A DNA stretch of 64,000 nt. Source: Peribacillus sp044761665 (GTDB taxonomy: Bacteria > Bacillota > Bacilli > Bacillales > DSM-1321). Both the position numbers and the translations under genes were made by a program. This document shows, piece by piece, positions 1 through 8,729 of this stretch. The DNA lies in the NCBI RefSeq assembly GCF_044761665.1, contig NZ_JBIWCW010000014.1, positions 13,329-77,328 of the forward strand. The letters are read 5' to 3'. The notes under the pieces are model-generated. The model did not search any database. It was not told where the DNA came from and saw only the letters and a list, made by a program, of their open reading frames with translations. Each line of letters opens with the position of its first letter. The first letter of the stretch is position 1.

Positions 1-150
1 CTTGAATAGGTCATTTTTTATGGATATGTATGAATGAATATCGACATATAAAGGTAGGTGACTTAAGGAAAATGAAATGTATAGCATGATTTCTACAAAA
101 ATAACTGAAAATTTTGTAGAATTTTGACGTTAGATATTATGTCCAGTATC

Positions 151-179
151 TGGAGATTTACTGACTGTCCGTTTATAAT
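151..179 (+). promoter_or_regulatory. Sigma-A promoter of the PucR-type gene
   Basis: TGGAGA (151-156), 17-nt spacer, TATAAT (174-179). The -10 is perfect and the -35 matches 4 of 6. Transcription would start near 186, about 28 nt before the ATG. Confidence 0.55.
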
Positions 180-213
180 AGATTCTATAGCTCTATAAAA
201 GGATGGTGGATGG

Positions 214-1848
214 ATGAATACGTCGATTACAATTGAGGAAATTCTTAAGCGCAGGCATTTTAACCGGACAGATGTAGTCGGAGGGATCAGTGGATTAAAG
301 CGCCAAGTGAAATGGGTCCACTGTTTGGAAGTCACCCAAATCAGCCACTTATTAAATGGAAATGAACTAATTCTTACCACCGGTTTAGGATGGAAAGATT
401 CCGATAGCACATTTCTTTCTTATCTAAGTCAGCTCATTAAGTGTGAAGCGGCAGGACTCTGTATAGAGATGGCTACTCATTCCATGTCCATTCCGCAGTC
501 TGCCATCGATCTTGCAGATGAGCATGGTTTTCCTCTTATCTTATTTAATCAAGAAGTCCCTTTTGTTGAAATTACTCAGGATATTCATTCTTTAATCATT
601 AATAAACAGTATCAAATGATTTCCAACTTAGAAACCTACTCCCAGCAGCTAAATAAAAAACTCCTCGAAATCGACCATTATGAACCAATTCTAAAATTTC
701 TTCATTCGTATTTAAATGTTCAGGTTATGCTTGTTTCTAATGAGAGTGATATAGCCTACATTCCTAAAATAAAGAAAAAAATTATCCACCAACTGTTAAC
801 AGAAATTTCTGAAGATAAACTTCACTCAAGTAAATTCGTTCTGAAACAAAGGATTCGTGTTCTTGGGGAGAATTATGCGGAACTAATCATCTATAGTAGT
901 GATAGAGAGCTCACCGACTTTGATTCCCTCATCTTGGATCGAACGGCTACGGCTTTGGCACAATATCTATTACGTGAAATCTATTTAGAAGAAAAGAAAA
1001 TATCTGAAGAAAGTAAGTGGCTAACGAACTGGCTCGAAGGGGAATGTAGTGATGAAGCCATTCGAGAGCAGCTTTCTTACATCGATCCGAAAATGCAATT
1101 GGCGGGCGGAATCGTTTGTATCTGCAAACAACAAACAAGATATAATAAAAGTTCTACTAAATTAGATGGAACATATTTCAAGATCCTGTTTAGATCCGTT
1201 TTTGAGCAGTATGGATTTCAGGTTTTTTCCATGGAGATTCACCAACATCTGGTTTTTATCCTAGGGGATAACCGTTCACCTGAAGACTGGAAAGAAAGAG
1301 TGACGAGGGCATTGGATCGAATAGCGAAGATGGATGCTACCGGCCGGAACCGAATGAATATGCTTACTATTGGATTTGGAAAATATGTAGGAAAGTTAAG
1401 TGAAATTTATAAGAGTTACGATACAGCACGTGAGACTTTATTACTTCAGGAGACCCTAACAGAAGAAAACAAAAGCTTTTTTTATCAAGATTTACATATG
1501 TATAGAATGATTGCCCTCATTAATAAACATGGAAATTTAGAAGAAACCGTGTATGAATATCTAGGGCCCGTAATCGAATATGATAAACGAAATAATGGCG
1601 AGTTGATGCCTACCTTGAAAACGTATCTAGCTTGTAACGGCTCCAAACAGGAGACATCTAAACAGTTATTTATCGTTCGACAAACGCTTTACCATCGCCT
1701 TGAAAAATTAGAAAGATTATTAGGTGCGAATTTCATGAGGTCTGATCAACGTTTGGGCATCGAATTCATGATTTTTGCTCTAGATTATTTAAAACTTCGC
1801 AAGAGAAAGGGAAATGAAAATTTAGTGGATGGGTTTGTGGAGAACTAA
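214..1848 (+). CDS. PucR family transcriptional regulator
   Basis: A 544-residue DNA-binding regulator. The N-terminal part (about residues 8-125) looks like the PucR/purine-catabolism ligand domain. The C-terminal 70 residues carry the family's helix-turn-helix (TLKTYLACNGS, then RQTLYHRLEKLERLLG). A weak GGDEF-like region fills the middle, as is usual for this family. PucR proteins control purine, proline or aminobutyrate catabolism depending on the species. No such catabolic operon lies next to it, so the target cannot be named from context. The ATG at 214 follows a GGTGG stretch; another ATG at 210 is in a different frame. A U-tailed hairpin closes the gene. Family call is firm, the regulon is unknown. 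Confidence 0.85.
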   Translation: MNTSITIEEILKRRHFNRTDVVGGISGLKRQVKWVHCLEVTQISHLLNGNELILTTGLGWKDSDSTFLSYLSQLIKCEAAGLCIEMATHSMSIPQSAIDLADEHGFPLILFNQEVPFVEITQDIHSLIINKQYQMISNLETYSQQLNKKLLEIDHYEPILKFLHSYLNVQVMLVSNESDIAYIPKIKKKIIHQLLTEISEDKLHSSKFVLKQRIRVLGENYAELIIYSSDRELTDFDSLILDRTATALAQYLLREIYLEEKKISEESKWLTNWLEGECSDEAIREQLSYIDPKMQLAGGIVCICKQQTRYNKSSTKLDGTYFKILFRSVFEQYGFQVFSMEIHQHLVFILGDNRSPEDWKERVTRALDRIAKMDATGRNRMNMLTIGFGKYVGKLSEIYKSYDTARETLLLQETLTEENKSFFYQDLHMYRMIALINKHGNLEETVYEYLGPVIEYDKRNNGELMPTLKTYLACNGSKQETSKQLFIVRQTLYHRLEKLERLLGANFMRSDQRLGIEFMIFALDYLKLRKRKGNENLVDGFVEN

Positions 1849-1867
1849 CATTTAATGCATGCAATGA

Positions 1868-1896
1868 AAGGGTGTCTAAAAGGCATCCTTTTTTCT
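1868..1896 (+). terminator. Rho-independent terminator after the PucR-type gene
   Basis: AAGGGTGTC pairs with GGCATCCTT (9 bp, two G-T wobbles) around a five-base loop, followed by TTTT. Confidence 0.7.
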
Positions 1897-1946
1897 ATGT
1901 GGAGACAGTCATGGCAGGTAGGACTAAAATTCCGTGGCAAAAATAT

Positions 1947-1989
1947 ACTGACATCAAAGAGTTGGCGTTTACAGCTTTTCGATGTCAGT
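1947..1989 (-). terminator. Inverted repeat ending the yhfH-like array
   Basis: ACTGACATC (1947-1955) and GATGTCAGT (1981-1989) are perfect 9-bp arms with a 25-nt loop. On the minus strand the right side is followed by ATATTTTT just past the last yhfH-like stop codon. The long loop makes it a weaker terminator than others here. Confidence 0.45.
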
Positions 1990-1997
1990 AGCTTTTT

Positions 1998-2138
1998 TTA
2001 ATATTCATCTTTTTTAGAAAGGCAGTGGTCACATTCCACGAGGTATGATTCCGCTTGTTCTATGATTTGATTCCCGCATTCCGGGCATTGTTTGGGTGGA
2101 AGGGTTCTGAAAAATTCCATTGGATTTTTGGTTTGCAT
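1998..2138 (-). CDS. YhfH-like zinc-ribbon mini-protein, copy 1
   Basis: A 46-residue protein beginning MQTKNPMEFFRTLPPKQC. It has two CxxC knuckles, C18-x2-C21 and C36-x2-C39, which should bind one zinc. The FF-x-LPPK-x-CPECG core is that of the small YhfH family of Bacillus, whose function is not known. The ATG follows a GGAGGAATAT ribosome site. It is the last of four head-to-tail copies on the minus strand and shares about 85 percent of residues with copy 2. Confidence 0.85.
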   Translation of the reverse strand: MQTKNPMEFFRTLPPKQCPECGNQIIEQAESYLVECDHCLSKKDEY

Positions 2139-2161
2139 GATATATTCCTCCTTTTGTGTGT

Positions 2162-2302
2162 TTAATAGTTTTCGCTTTTAGAAAGGCAGTGGTCACATTC
2201 CAGCAAATAGGATTCCGCTTGTTCGATGATTTGTTCACCGCACTCGGTACATTGTTTGGGTGGAAGGGTTCTGAAAAATTCCATCGGATTTTTGGTTTGC
2301 AT
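2162..2302 (-). CDS. YhfH-like zinc-ribbon mini-protein, copy 2
   Basis: 46 residues with the same start (MQTKNPMEFFRTLPPKQC) and the same C18/C21/C36/C39 spacing as copy 1. The ribosome site is AAGGAGGAACC. The DNA identity to copy 1 runs through the N-terminal half, including the ribosome site, which points to a recent tandem duplication. Function unknown; zinc binding is inferred from the paired CxxC motifs. Confidence 0.85.
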   Translation of the reverse strand: MQTKNPMEFFRTLPPKQCTECGEQIIEQAESYLLECDHCLSKSENY

Positions 2303-2324
2303 ATAGGTTCCTCCTTCAATTGTT

Positions 2325-2465
2325 TTAGTGGTCTTCGCTTTTAGAAAGGCAACGGTCGCATTCCATCAGGTAAGATTCGGCATGTTCGATGATATGGTCG
2401 CCACATTCTGGACAGTGTTTGGCAGGTATACTGTTGAAAAATTCAATCGATTTTTTAGTTTGCAA
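2325..2465 (-). CDS. YhfH-like zinc-ribbon mini-protein, copy 3
   Basis: 46 residues starting at a TTG codon placed 7 nt after GGAGGAAG. It begins MQTKKSIEFFNSIPAKHC and keeps C18/C21/C36/C39. The LPPK element has drifted to IPAK. It is an older, diverged member of the four-gene array. Function unknown. Confidence 0.82.
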   Translation of the reverse strand: MQTKKSIEFFNSIPAKHCPECGDHIIEHAESYLMECDRCLSKSEDH

Positions 2466-2508
2466 AATGGCTTCCTCCTCTAAGGGTTTTTATCTATTTT
2501 AAAGCGAT

Positions 2509-2646
2509 TTATTCCTCACGTTTAGAAAGACAGCGATCACATTCCATCAGGTAAGATTCTGTGCCATTAAAAAGTGTTTCACCACATTCTGCACATTGGG
2601 TTGTTAAAGACTGAACCTTGATACTTTCTAATTGATTCGTTTGCAT
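2509..2646 (-). CDS. YhfH-like zinc-ribbon mini-protein, copy 4
   Basis: 45 residues, the most diverged and the first gene of the array. It lacks the FF-x-LPP segment of the other copies but keeps both CxxC pairs at identical positions and the C-terminal SYLMECDRCLSK block. The ATG follows GAAAGGAAGTGTAGC. The conserved C-terminal half beside a drifted N-terminus suggests that the Cys knuckles carry the conserved role. Function unknown. Confidence 0.8.
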   Translation of the reverse strand: MQTNQLESIKVQSLTTQCAECGETLFNGTESYLMECDRCLSKREE

Positions 2647-3041
2647 GCTACACTTCCTTTCTATAGTACAGTTTTTGTTGTCTGTCTGTTGTTATAATAC
2701 AGTATATACCTTATATTGGGAAAAGTATAGGTATTTATCATAAAAATCAGAAAAAATTTATGTTCATTTTGAAACCTTATAAGAATAGGGGTTTCTACGC
2801 TTTTTTGAAATTTTTCCTATGCATTTTCCAGAAAAATGGTTCTTTTGTGACGTGGTAAAACGTGAATCAACGGAATTTATCATGTTCAACTAGATTGGTT
2901 TTATGTAACAGAAGAATAGTAAGAATGAGCGTGAAAGGTGTGCCTCTGTAGAAGTATCACGGTAAAAGAATGGGGAATGTGGTTTTGGTGTTTTAGTTAT
3001 GAGGTAACTTGTTAGTAGAAGTAAATAACGGGAGGTCAAAT
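2647..3041. other. Intergenic region before the lipid kinase gene
   Basis: AT-rich DNA between two divergent units. It must hold the promoter of the yhfH-like array (minus) and that of the lipid kinase gene (plus). I see no convincing -35/-10 pair, hairpin, RNA gene or small ORF with a ribosome site. Confidence 0.4.
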
Positions 3042-3932
3042 ATGTCGAAAGTAATGATTATTATCAATCCTTCCTCAGGAAAAGAAAAAGCAGGAGAAAT
3101 TTTGCCTAATGCAGAAAAGGTGCTTGGCGATATCTATGAGCATGTAATAGTTCGGAAGACTGAGGGTGAAGGGGACGCTTCGAAGTTTGCCAAGGAGGCC
3201 TGTGAGGGTAAGTTCGATGCCGTTATTTCGATGGGGGGAGACGGTACGGTGAATGAGACGGTGAATGGGTTGGCCGAACAGGAGCATAGGCCAAAATTCG
3301 GGATAATCCCGCTCGGAACAGTGAATGACTTTGCTAGGGCGCTTCATATACCGTTAGATCCGGTTGAAGCAATTGAGATGCTCAAAAACTCGGATGTTAA
3401 GGAAGCGGATATTGGTAAGATCAATGATCAGTATTTCATGAATGTGTTAGCGGTCGGAGCAATTGCAGAGGCTACCTATAATGTGAGCGTGGAGCAAAAA
3501 ACACGTCTTGGCTCACTTTCCTACTTTTTAGAAGGGGCCAAGACGTTAGTCAAGAAGACGCCATTTCCTATAACCGTGGAACATGATCAGGGACGGTGGA
3601 TTGGTGAGACTTATTTACTGGTCGCAACAATGACCAACTCTGTCGGTGGTTTTGAACAACTTGCACCAGATGCGGAAGTGAATGACGGTAAACTGCATAC
3701 ATTTATCATCAAAAGTCTTTCCATTCCGCTTATCCTCAAAATCATTCCAAGTTTAATAAGGGGAGAAATCAAGAACCATGAGGAAATAGAGTATATTCAA
3801 ACCTCCAAGCTTCGTGTATCTACACCAGAGGATCTACTTGTTAACATGGATGGAGAAAGAGGTAGTGAAATGCCTTTTCAAGCTGAAGTATTGCATAATC
3901 ACCTGAGTTTGTTTGTTCCGGGAGAGTCATGA
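3042..3932 (+). CDS. Diacylglycerol/sphingosine kinase-like lipid kinase (DagK/YegS/BmrU family)
   Basis: 296 residues. The ATG at 3042 is chosen because GGGAGGT lies 7 nt upstream; the open frame extends 11 codons further without a ribosome site. The N-terminus shows the NPSSGK motif, followed by the catalytic GGDGTVNE and the GTVNDFAR nucleotide-binding motif of the DagK fold. Proteins of this family phosphorylate diacylglycerol or related lipids with ATP at the inner membrane face; B. subtilis DgkB recycles diacylglycerol for lipoteichoic acid synthesis. Substrate here is not settled: YtlR, BmrU and DgkB look alike by eye. It is a single gene closed by its own terminator. Confidence 0.85.
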   Translation: MSKVMIIINPSSGKEKAGEILPNAEKVLGDIYEHVIVRKTEGEGDASKFAKEACEGKFDAVISMGGDGTVNETVNGLAEQEHRPKFGIIPLGTVNDFARALHIPLDPVEAIEMLKNSDVKEADIGKINDQYFMNVLAVGAIAEATYNVSVEQKTRLGSLSYFLEGAKTLVKKTPFPITVEHDQGRWIGETYLLVATMTNSVGGFEQLAPDAEVNDGKLHTFIIKSLSIPLILKIIPSLIRGEIKNHEEIEYIQTSKLRVSTPEDLLVNMDGERGSEMPFQAEVLHNHLSLFVPGES

Positions 3933-3960
3933 CGGATTGATAATGACCATATATAATGGG

Positions 3961-3995
3961 AAAGCTGTTCGACCAAAGGCCGTACAGCTTTTCTT
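3961..3995 (+). terminator. Rho-independent terminator after the lipid kinase gene
   Basis: AAAGCTGTTCG (3961-3971) pairs with CGTACAGCTTT (3981-3991) with one mismatch, then a T-rich tail. Confidence 0.75.
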
Positions 3996-4224
3996 TAGTA
4001 TGCATGTGTTTATATCGGTAATATCTTTGATTTTAAATAACACTCCCATCACCTCATCCTCATCTTAATCCCTTACGTAGCGTTAGGGGCAACAGGTTTT
4101 AGATGAAATGTATAGATAATTCGTAATAATTCAAGGGAAGGATAGTTATTGAATGAATGAAGGCGACATATTATGGTACGCTTATAGTTAGGAGAATAGT
4201 TAAGAAAGGAAGTCGGATGTTCGT

Positions 4225-6258
4225 ATGGAGTTTTTTCTAGTTATATTAGCGTTGCTTATACTGATAGGAGCGTCTAATATAATCAATCATTTTATCCCTT
4301 TTGTACCAGTGCCTTTAATTCAGATAGCACTGGGTGTCATAATAGCACTCTTACCTTTAGGTATACATATACAAATGGAAACAGAACTGTTTTTGCTTTT
4401 GTTCATAGCACCACTTTTATTTAACGATGGCAAAAATGTGCCACGCACAGCCCTATGGAAGTTAAGGACGCCGATCCTCATGCTTGCTTTAGGTCTAGTA
4501 TTCGTAACCGTTTGGGCAGGAGGCTATCTTATTAACTGGATGATTCCTTCTATTCCATTGCCTGCTGCATTTGCATTGGCAGCCATCTTATCTCCTACGG
4601 ATGTGGTTGCGGTCAGTGCTTTGGCAAGCAGGGTTAAGTTGCCGAAAAGCATCATGCACCTTCTTGAAGGGGAAGGGCTAATGAATGATGCATCAGGTCT
4701 AGTAGCCTTTAAATTCGCTGTTGCGGCCACTGTCACAGGGGTTTTCTCCCTCGTCGATGCAACGTTCAGCTTTATCGGGATAGCTATTGGCGGGTTTGTA
4801 GGCGGGGCTATTTTATCCTTCATCATTATCAGGCTACGTGTCATCCTTCGTCGTTTAGGTATGGAAGATGTAACGATGCATATGTTGATCCAAATCCTCA
4901 CACCCTTTATCATATTCCTCGTTGTGGAGCATTTCCACCTTTCAGGTATTTTAGCTGTGGTGGCAGGAGGAATCGTTCATGCCATTGAACGAGATCGAGA
5001 GCTATCACCAACGATTGAATTGCAGGTCGTCTCTAAGAGTACATGGTCTGTGATTCTATATGTATTGAATGGTCTTGTATTCGTTCTATTGGGTCTGCAA
5101 ATTCCTAGCGTGGCCAAGATCATATTCCAAGATCCAGAATTCCATAATGGACAAGTGATTCTCTATATCGTTGTCATTACCCTATTCCTTTTTGTTTTAC
5201 GATACATCTGGATCACCGCTTCTTGGTCAATCGGCTGGATGACGAAAAAATCGGGTGCCCAAAAACCGGACTTCAAAGAGGCCGGTATTATCACCATTTC
5301 CGGAGTCCGCGGAGCAGTTACACTTGCAGGGTCTTTTTCCATCCCGTATGTACTAGCTGATGGCAGCCCCTTTCCGCAGCGTTCGTTAATCATCTTCATC
5401 GCAGCGGGCGTCATATTACTGTCTCTGATCGTCGCAAGCGTCTTCCTTCCTATCGTGGCCAATGCTGAGGAAGAGGAAGTGGTGGATAAGCAGGCTGACA
5501 AGCTAAGACTGGCTACCATTCATGCACATCAAGCGGCGATTAAAATTGTGAAATCCCAGATGACGGATGAGAACCGGGAAGCTGCTATGTCGATTATTTC
5601 GAGATACCATACGAAAATCAATGCACTTTTCTATATTGATCAGGATAAGAATTCAAATGCTATCGGAGAAGAAGAAAAAGACCTTCGCTTTAAAGCCCTT
5701 GAAGCCGAAAGGGCATTCCTTGATCAACTCATTAAAGAGGAAAGAGTGGATCGAGAATCGGCATATACTTGCTTGGAATATATCCAACGTATGGAAGGCG
5801 CGGTCACTAATCGGATGAAATTCCGTTTATACAGGTCCATGACACTTTTCAGACGATCAGCACTACAGGTGTTCAAGTTATTTTTCCCAAATAAAAAAGA
5901 AATAAGAAGAATCGATTTAGAAAGATTGGAAAAAGTGAAAGATCTTAAGATCAGGATGTATAAAGTGGCCATTCAAGAGATACAAGCAGGTATTACTCCT
6001 GAAAACCATGAGACCTCTTCCATGATCATTGAAGAGTATAAATTACTTATCATGAGATATAAAAGAGAAAATAAAGGGCGTACTCCAAGTAAAATGCTCA
6101 ATTACGAAAGAGAACTATTTTATAAGGCGATTCAGGCAGAGCGTGACGAAGTACAGCATATGTTTGAAAATCGAAAAATCTCACGGGATGTTGCCAATAA
6201 AATTCGTCAGCAAATCAATTTGCGCGAAGCACTTACAATCAATGAAAACAGCCACTGA
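4225..6258 (+). CDS. nhaK: Na+(K+)/H+ antiporter, CPA1 family, NhaK type
   Basis: 677 residues. The first 410 or so form about 12 membrane segments and contain the family signature around SPTDVVAVSAL and the GEGLMNDASGLVAF stretch, with the acidic residues that bind the cation. A hydrophilic tail of about 260 residues follows, rich in helical charged segments. This large tail and the total length match B. subtilis NhaK (YvgP). Such exchangers expel monovalent cations in return for protons, supporting pH and salt tolerance. The ATG at 4225 lies about 11 nt after AAAGGAAG. Single gene with its own terminator. The family is certain, the ion preference inferred. Confidence 0.88.
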   Translation: MEFFLVILALLILIGASNIINHFIPFVPVPLIQIALGVIIALLPLGIHIQMETELFLLLFIAPLLFNDGKNVPRTALWKLRTPILMLALGLVFVTVWAGGYLINWMIPSIPLPAAFALAAILSPTDVVAVSALASRVKLPKSIMHLLEGEGLMNDASGLVAFKFAVAATVTGVFSLVDATFSFIGIAIGGFVGGAILSFIIIRLRVILRRLGMEDVTMHMLIQILTPFIIFLVVEHFHLSGILAVVAGGIVHAIERDRELSPTIELQVVSKSTWSVILYVLNGLVFVLLGLQIPSVAKIIFQDPEFHNGQVILYIVVITLFLFVLRYIWITASWSIGWMTKKSGAQKPDFKEAGIITISGVRGAVTLAGSFSIPYVLADGSPFPQRSLIIFIAAGVILLSLIVASVFLPIVANAEEEEVVDKQADKLRLATIHAHQAAIKIVKSQMTDENREAAMSIISRYHTKINALFYIDQDKNSNAIGEEEKDLRFKALEAERAFLDQLIKEERVDRESAYTCLEYIQRMEGAVTNRMKFRLYRSMTLFRRSALQVFKLFFPNKKEIRRIDLERLEKVKDLKIRMYKVAIQEIQAGITPENHETSSMIIEEYKLLIMRYKRENKGRTPSKMLNYERELFYKAIQAERDEVQHMFENRKISRDVANKIRQQINLREALTINENSH

Positions 6259-6273
6259 AATATAGAGAGAAGT

Positions 6274-6306
6274 AGCACTGTCATGTAAACTTGGCAGTGC
6301 TTTTTC
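6274..6306 (+). terminator. Rho-independent terminator after nhaK
   Basis: AGCACTGTC pairs with GGCAGTGCT (one wobble), followed by TTTTT. Confidence 0.8.
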
Positions 6307-6376
6307 GCATTTTTGGAGGAGTTTCGACCATTCATAGAGAAAATGAGAAGATTAAACGAAAGATGGGGGAAATAAG

Positions 6377-6871
6377 ATGAGAAACATTGAAACAAAAACT
6401 GTTTCATTAGCTATCTATCAGGAGGAATACGGTAAATCACTATCTTATCTTCCGAAAGATCAAGCGGTGTATTCTGCCTTGCCAGAACAGTCTCTGAGGT
6501 ATTGTGATGAGGATCCTGACAGACATCCAATCGTTGTTTTGGTGGATGAAGCCCCAGTGGGATTTTTTGTTTTGCATATCGGGGAAGCTATAAAACCATT
6601 CACGGAAAATGAAAGGGCGATTCTATTACGGGGGTTTCTTATCGATCATAACCATCAAGGCAAAAAATATGGTAGAAAAGCATTGGAAATCCTCCCAGGG
6701 TTTGCAACCGACCTTTTTCCAGGAAAGGATTGTATTGTACTCGCGGTAAATGTAAGGAATGTAGCGGCAAAAGCCCTTTACTCGAAATCTGGATTTCAAG
6801 ATACAGGTGTAAAGAAGGAAGGGAGGAGCGGCTGGATGCATATTATGGAGTATAGATTACGTGTGTATTAA
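6377..6871 (+). CDS. GNAT family N-acetyltransferase
   Basis: 164 residues with the single-domain GNAT fold. The beta-strand ending in LLRGFLIDHNHQGKKYGRKAL supplies the acetyl-CoA pyrophosphate loop (Q/R-x-x-G-x-G/A type), and NVRNVAAKALYSKSGF matches the C-terminal core. The general shape recalls polyamine or aminoglycoside acetyltransferases such as PaiA/BltD, but no residue seen here fixes the acceptor. The ATG follows GGGGGAAATAAG. It stands alone between two terminated genes. Confidence 0.82.
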   Translation: MRNIETKTVSLAIYQEEYGKSLSYLPKDQAVYSALPEQSLRYCDEDPDRHPIVVLVDEAPVGFFVLHIGEAIKPFTENERAILLRGFLIDHNHQGKKYGRKALEILPGFATDLFPGKDCIVLAVNVRNVAAKALYSKSGFQDTGVKKEGRSGWMHIMEYRLRVY

Positions 6872-7011
6872 GAGTTCCTGACATGGGGAATTTGTCGGAA
6901 ATGTTACACCTGGTTCAAAAGTCCACGATGAATTCCTGGCTGTTTTAATTTTCCTTCTGCCTTATGGTACACTTTATTTATTGTTAAGTATGCTAATAGA
7001 GGTGTGAATAT

Positions 7012-8394
7012 ATGAAAACAGTTGGAGTCATTGGCGGAGGTATTACCGGATTGTCGACCATGTATCATTTACAAAAGATTGTGAAAGCGAACAGTCTTCC
7101 CGTAAGGTTAATATTGATAGAAGGAAAGGATATGTTGGGAGGTAAAATTAATACGGTCCATGATGGCGCATTTAAGATGGAAGCTGGTGCGGACTCGATT
7201 GTGGCCAGAAAACAAAATATAAAATCATTTATCAGAGAATTGGGCCTTGAAGATGAAGTGGTGTACAATGCCACAGGAAGATCGTTCATCCATACAGATG
7301 GGGAACTGAAGAAAATTCCTGAGGATGCTCTATTTGGTATTCCGATGAGCCTGGAGTCCCTGGCCAAGTCCGAACTTGTTTCTGCAGAAGGAAAGGTAGA
7401 CGCATTAAAGGATTTTTATACAAGAAATGAGACATTTACGAAGAATGATTCAATTGGTTTATTTTTAGAGAGATTTCTAGGTAAGGAACTGGTTCAAAAG
7501 CAGATATCTCCAGTCTTATCCGGCGTTTATTCTGGAAAGTTAAATGACCTGACAATCGCCAAGACTTTACCGGAGATGCTGGACTATAAAAATGACTATG
7601 GTAGCATTATCCGTGGATTATCGGAGAATAAGGAAAAATATCAGAGCAAGGGAAATAAGAAATTCCTCTCGTTTAAGAACGGTTTAACGATGTTGATTGA
7701 ACGGTTGGAGGTACTCCTTGATTCCGTCGAAATTTTAAAAGGCAGCCCGGTTGATAAGATAAAGAAACAGGATGATCGGTTTATGGTGTCCCTAGTAAAT
7801 GGAGAAAACATCGAAATGGACTTCGTCGTCCTATGTACTCCGCATGCGACTACTCAAAAAATATTGGGTGATACTGAGCTGGACCAGGATTTTGCAGGAT
7901 TGCTTAATAGTTCGATGATTAGCATTTACCTTGGTTTTGATATCCCGGATAGTACACTGCCTGATGGGACAGGTTTTATTGTAGGTGAAAATAGTGATTT
8001 GATATGCAATGCTTGTACGTGGACAAGCAGGAAATGGGAACATACCTCAGAGAACAGCCAGTTGTTAGTAAGGCTCTTTTATAAGAGTTCCAACCCTGAT
8101 TATGAAAAGTTACAGTCTTTATCAAAGCAGCAATTGATCCAAGTGGCTTTAGGTGATATAAAAGAAAGCCTGGATCTTTCTGAGGAACCCGTAACGAGCG
8201 AGGTCACAAAATGGCAGGATAATATGCCGAATTATCACATTCAGCATCCGTACATTGTCCAATGCTTGGAGGAGAAAATCACTGAAAAATATCCAAATTT
8301 ACTTCTTGCGGGTTGTTCGTATTACGGAGTAGGAATACCTGATTGTATCGCGGATGGGGAGAAAAAGGCCCAGGAAATTGCGTCCAAACTATGA
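7012..8394 (+). CDS. hemY: Coproporphyrinogen III / protoporphyrinogen IX oxidase
   Basis: 460 residues, close to the family length of about 470. The N-terminal GGGITGLS dinucleotide loop binds FAD, a second conserved GGK follows, and the C-terminal YYGVGIPDCIADG element closes the flavin site. In Gram-positive bacteria this FAD enzyme oxidises coproporphyrinogen III to coproporphyrin III in the coproporphyrin-dependent heme pathway (also called CgoX). The ATG at 7012 follows AGAGGTG. In B. subtilis the gene sits in hemEHY; here it is alone, with no hemE or hemH beside it. Confidence 0.92.
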   Translation: MKTVGVIGGGITGLSTMYHLQKIVKANSLPVRLILIEGKDMLGGKINTVHDGAFKMEAGADSIVARKQNIKSFIRELGLEDEVVYNATGRSFIHTDGELKKIPEDALFGIPMSLESLAKSELVSAEGKVDALKDFYTRNETFTKNDSIGLFLERFLGKELVQKQISPVLSGVYSGKLNDLTIAKTLPEMLDYKNDYGSIIRGLSENKEKYQSKGNKKFLSFKNGLTMLIERLEVLLDSVEILKGSPVDKIKKQDDRFMVSLVNGENIEMDFVVLCTPHATTQKILGDTELDQDFAGLLNSSMISIYLGFDIPDSTLPDGTGFIVGENSDLICNACTWTSRKWEHTSENSQLLVRLFYKSSNPDYEKLQSLSKQQLIQVALGDIKESLDLSEEPVTSEVTKWQDNMPNYHIQHPYIVQCLEEKITEKYPNLLLAGCSYYGVGIPDCIADGEKKAQEIASKL

Positions 8395-8399
8395 CTTAG

Positions 8400-8425
8400 G
8401 GACTGCCATGAAGGCAGTTCTTTTT
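8400..8425 (+). terminator. Rho-independent terminator after hemY
   Basis: GGACTGCC and GGCAGTTC form an 8-bp stem with one wobble around ATGAA, followed by TTTTT. Confidence 0.75.
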
Positions 8426-8600
8426 ATTGTTTCTATCTTTTTTAAGTCTATAGAGAATGGCATGTTCGTGTGAACGGGTACACTTTAATCAAACGATTGA
8501 ATGAATCCGAATTGAAAAAATAGAACATATCTTAATTCCATTTAAGGACTAACCGTTTATATTTACCTTATTTTAACGTGATTCTTTCCTTTCATTTCCG

Positions 8601-8628
8601 TTGAAGTTTTACTTAATTCCTGTATAAT
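8601..8628 (+). promoter_or_regulatory. Sigma-A promoter of the pot operon
   Basis: TTGAAG (8601-8606), 16-nt spacer, TATAAT (8623-8628). Start would be near 8635, giving a leader of about 95 nt that contains the AAGTTTAC repeats. Confidence 0.6.
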
Positions 8629-8654
8629 AAAAACCGTTAATTTAAAAATCAAAT

Positions 8655-8701
8655 TAAACTTAAAGTTTACTAATATAAAACTTTATTGACTGGAAGTTTA
8701 C
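8655..8701 (+). promoter_or_regulatory. Candidate operator for the cupin-XRE regulator
   Basis: A palindrome TAAACTT-A-AAGTTTA at 8655-8669 is followed by a second AAGTTTAC at 8694-8701, 31 nt from the first AAGTTTAC (8663-8670), about three helical turns. Position downstream of the promoter and upstream of the regulator's start suits autoregulation. Confidence 0.45.
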
Positions 8702-8729
8702 TATTCCTAAACGGATTGAGGGTAATACT

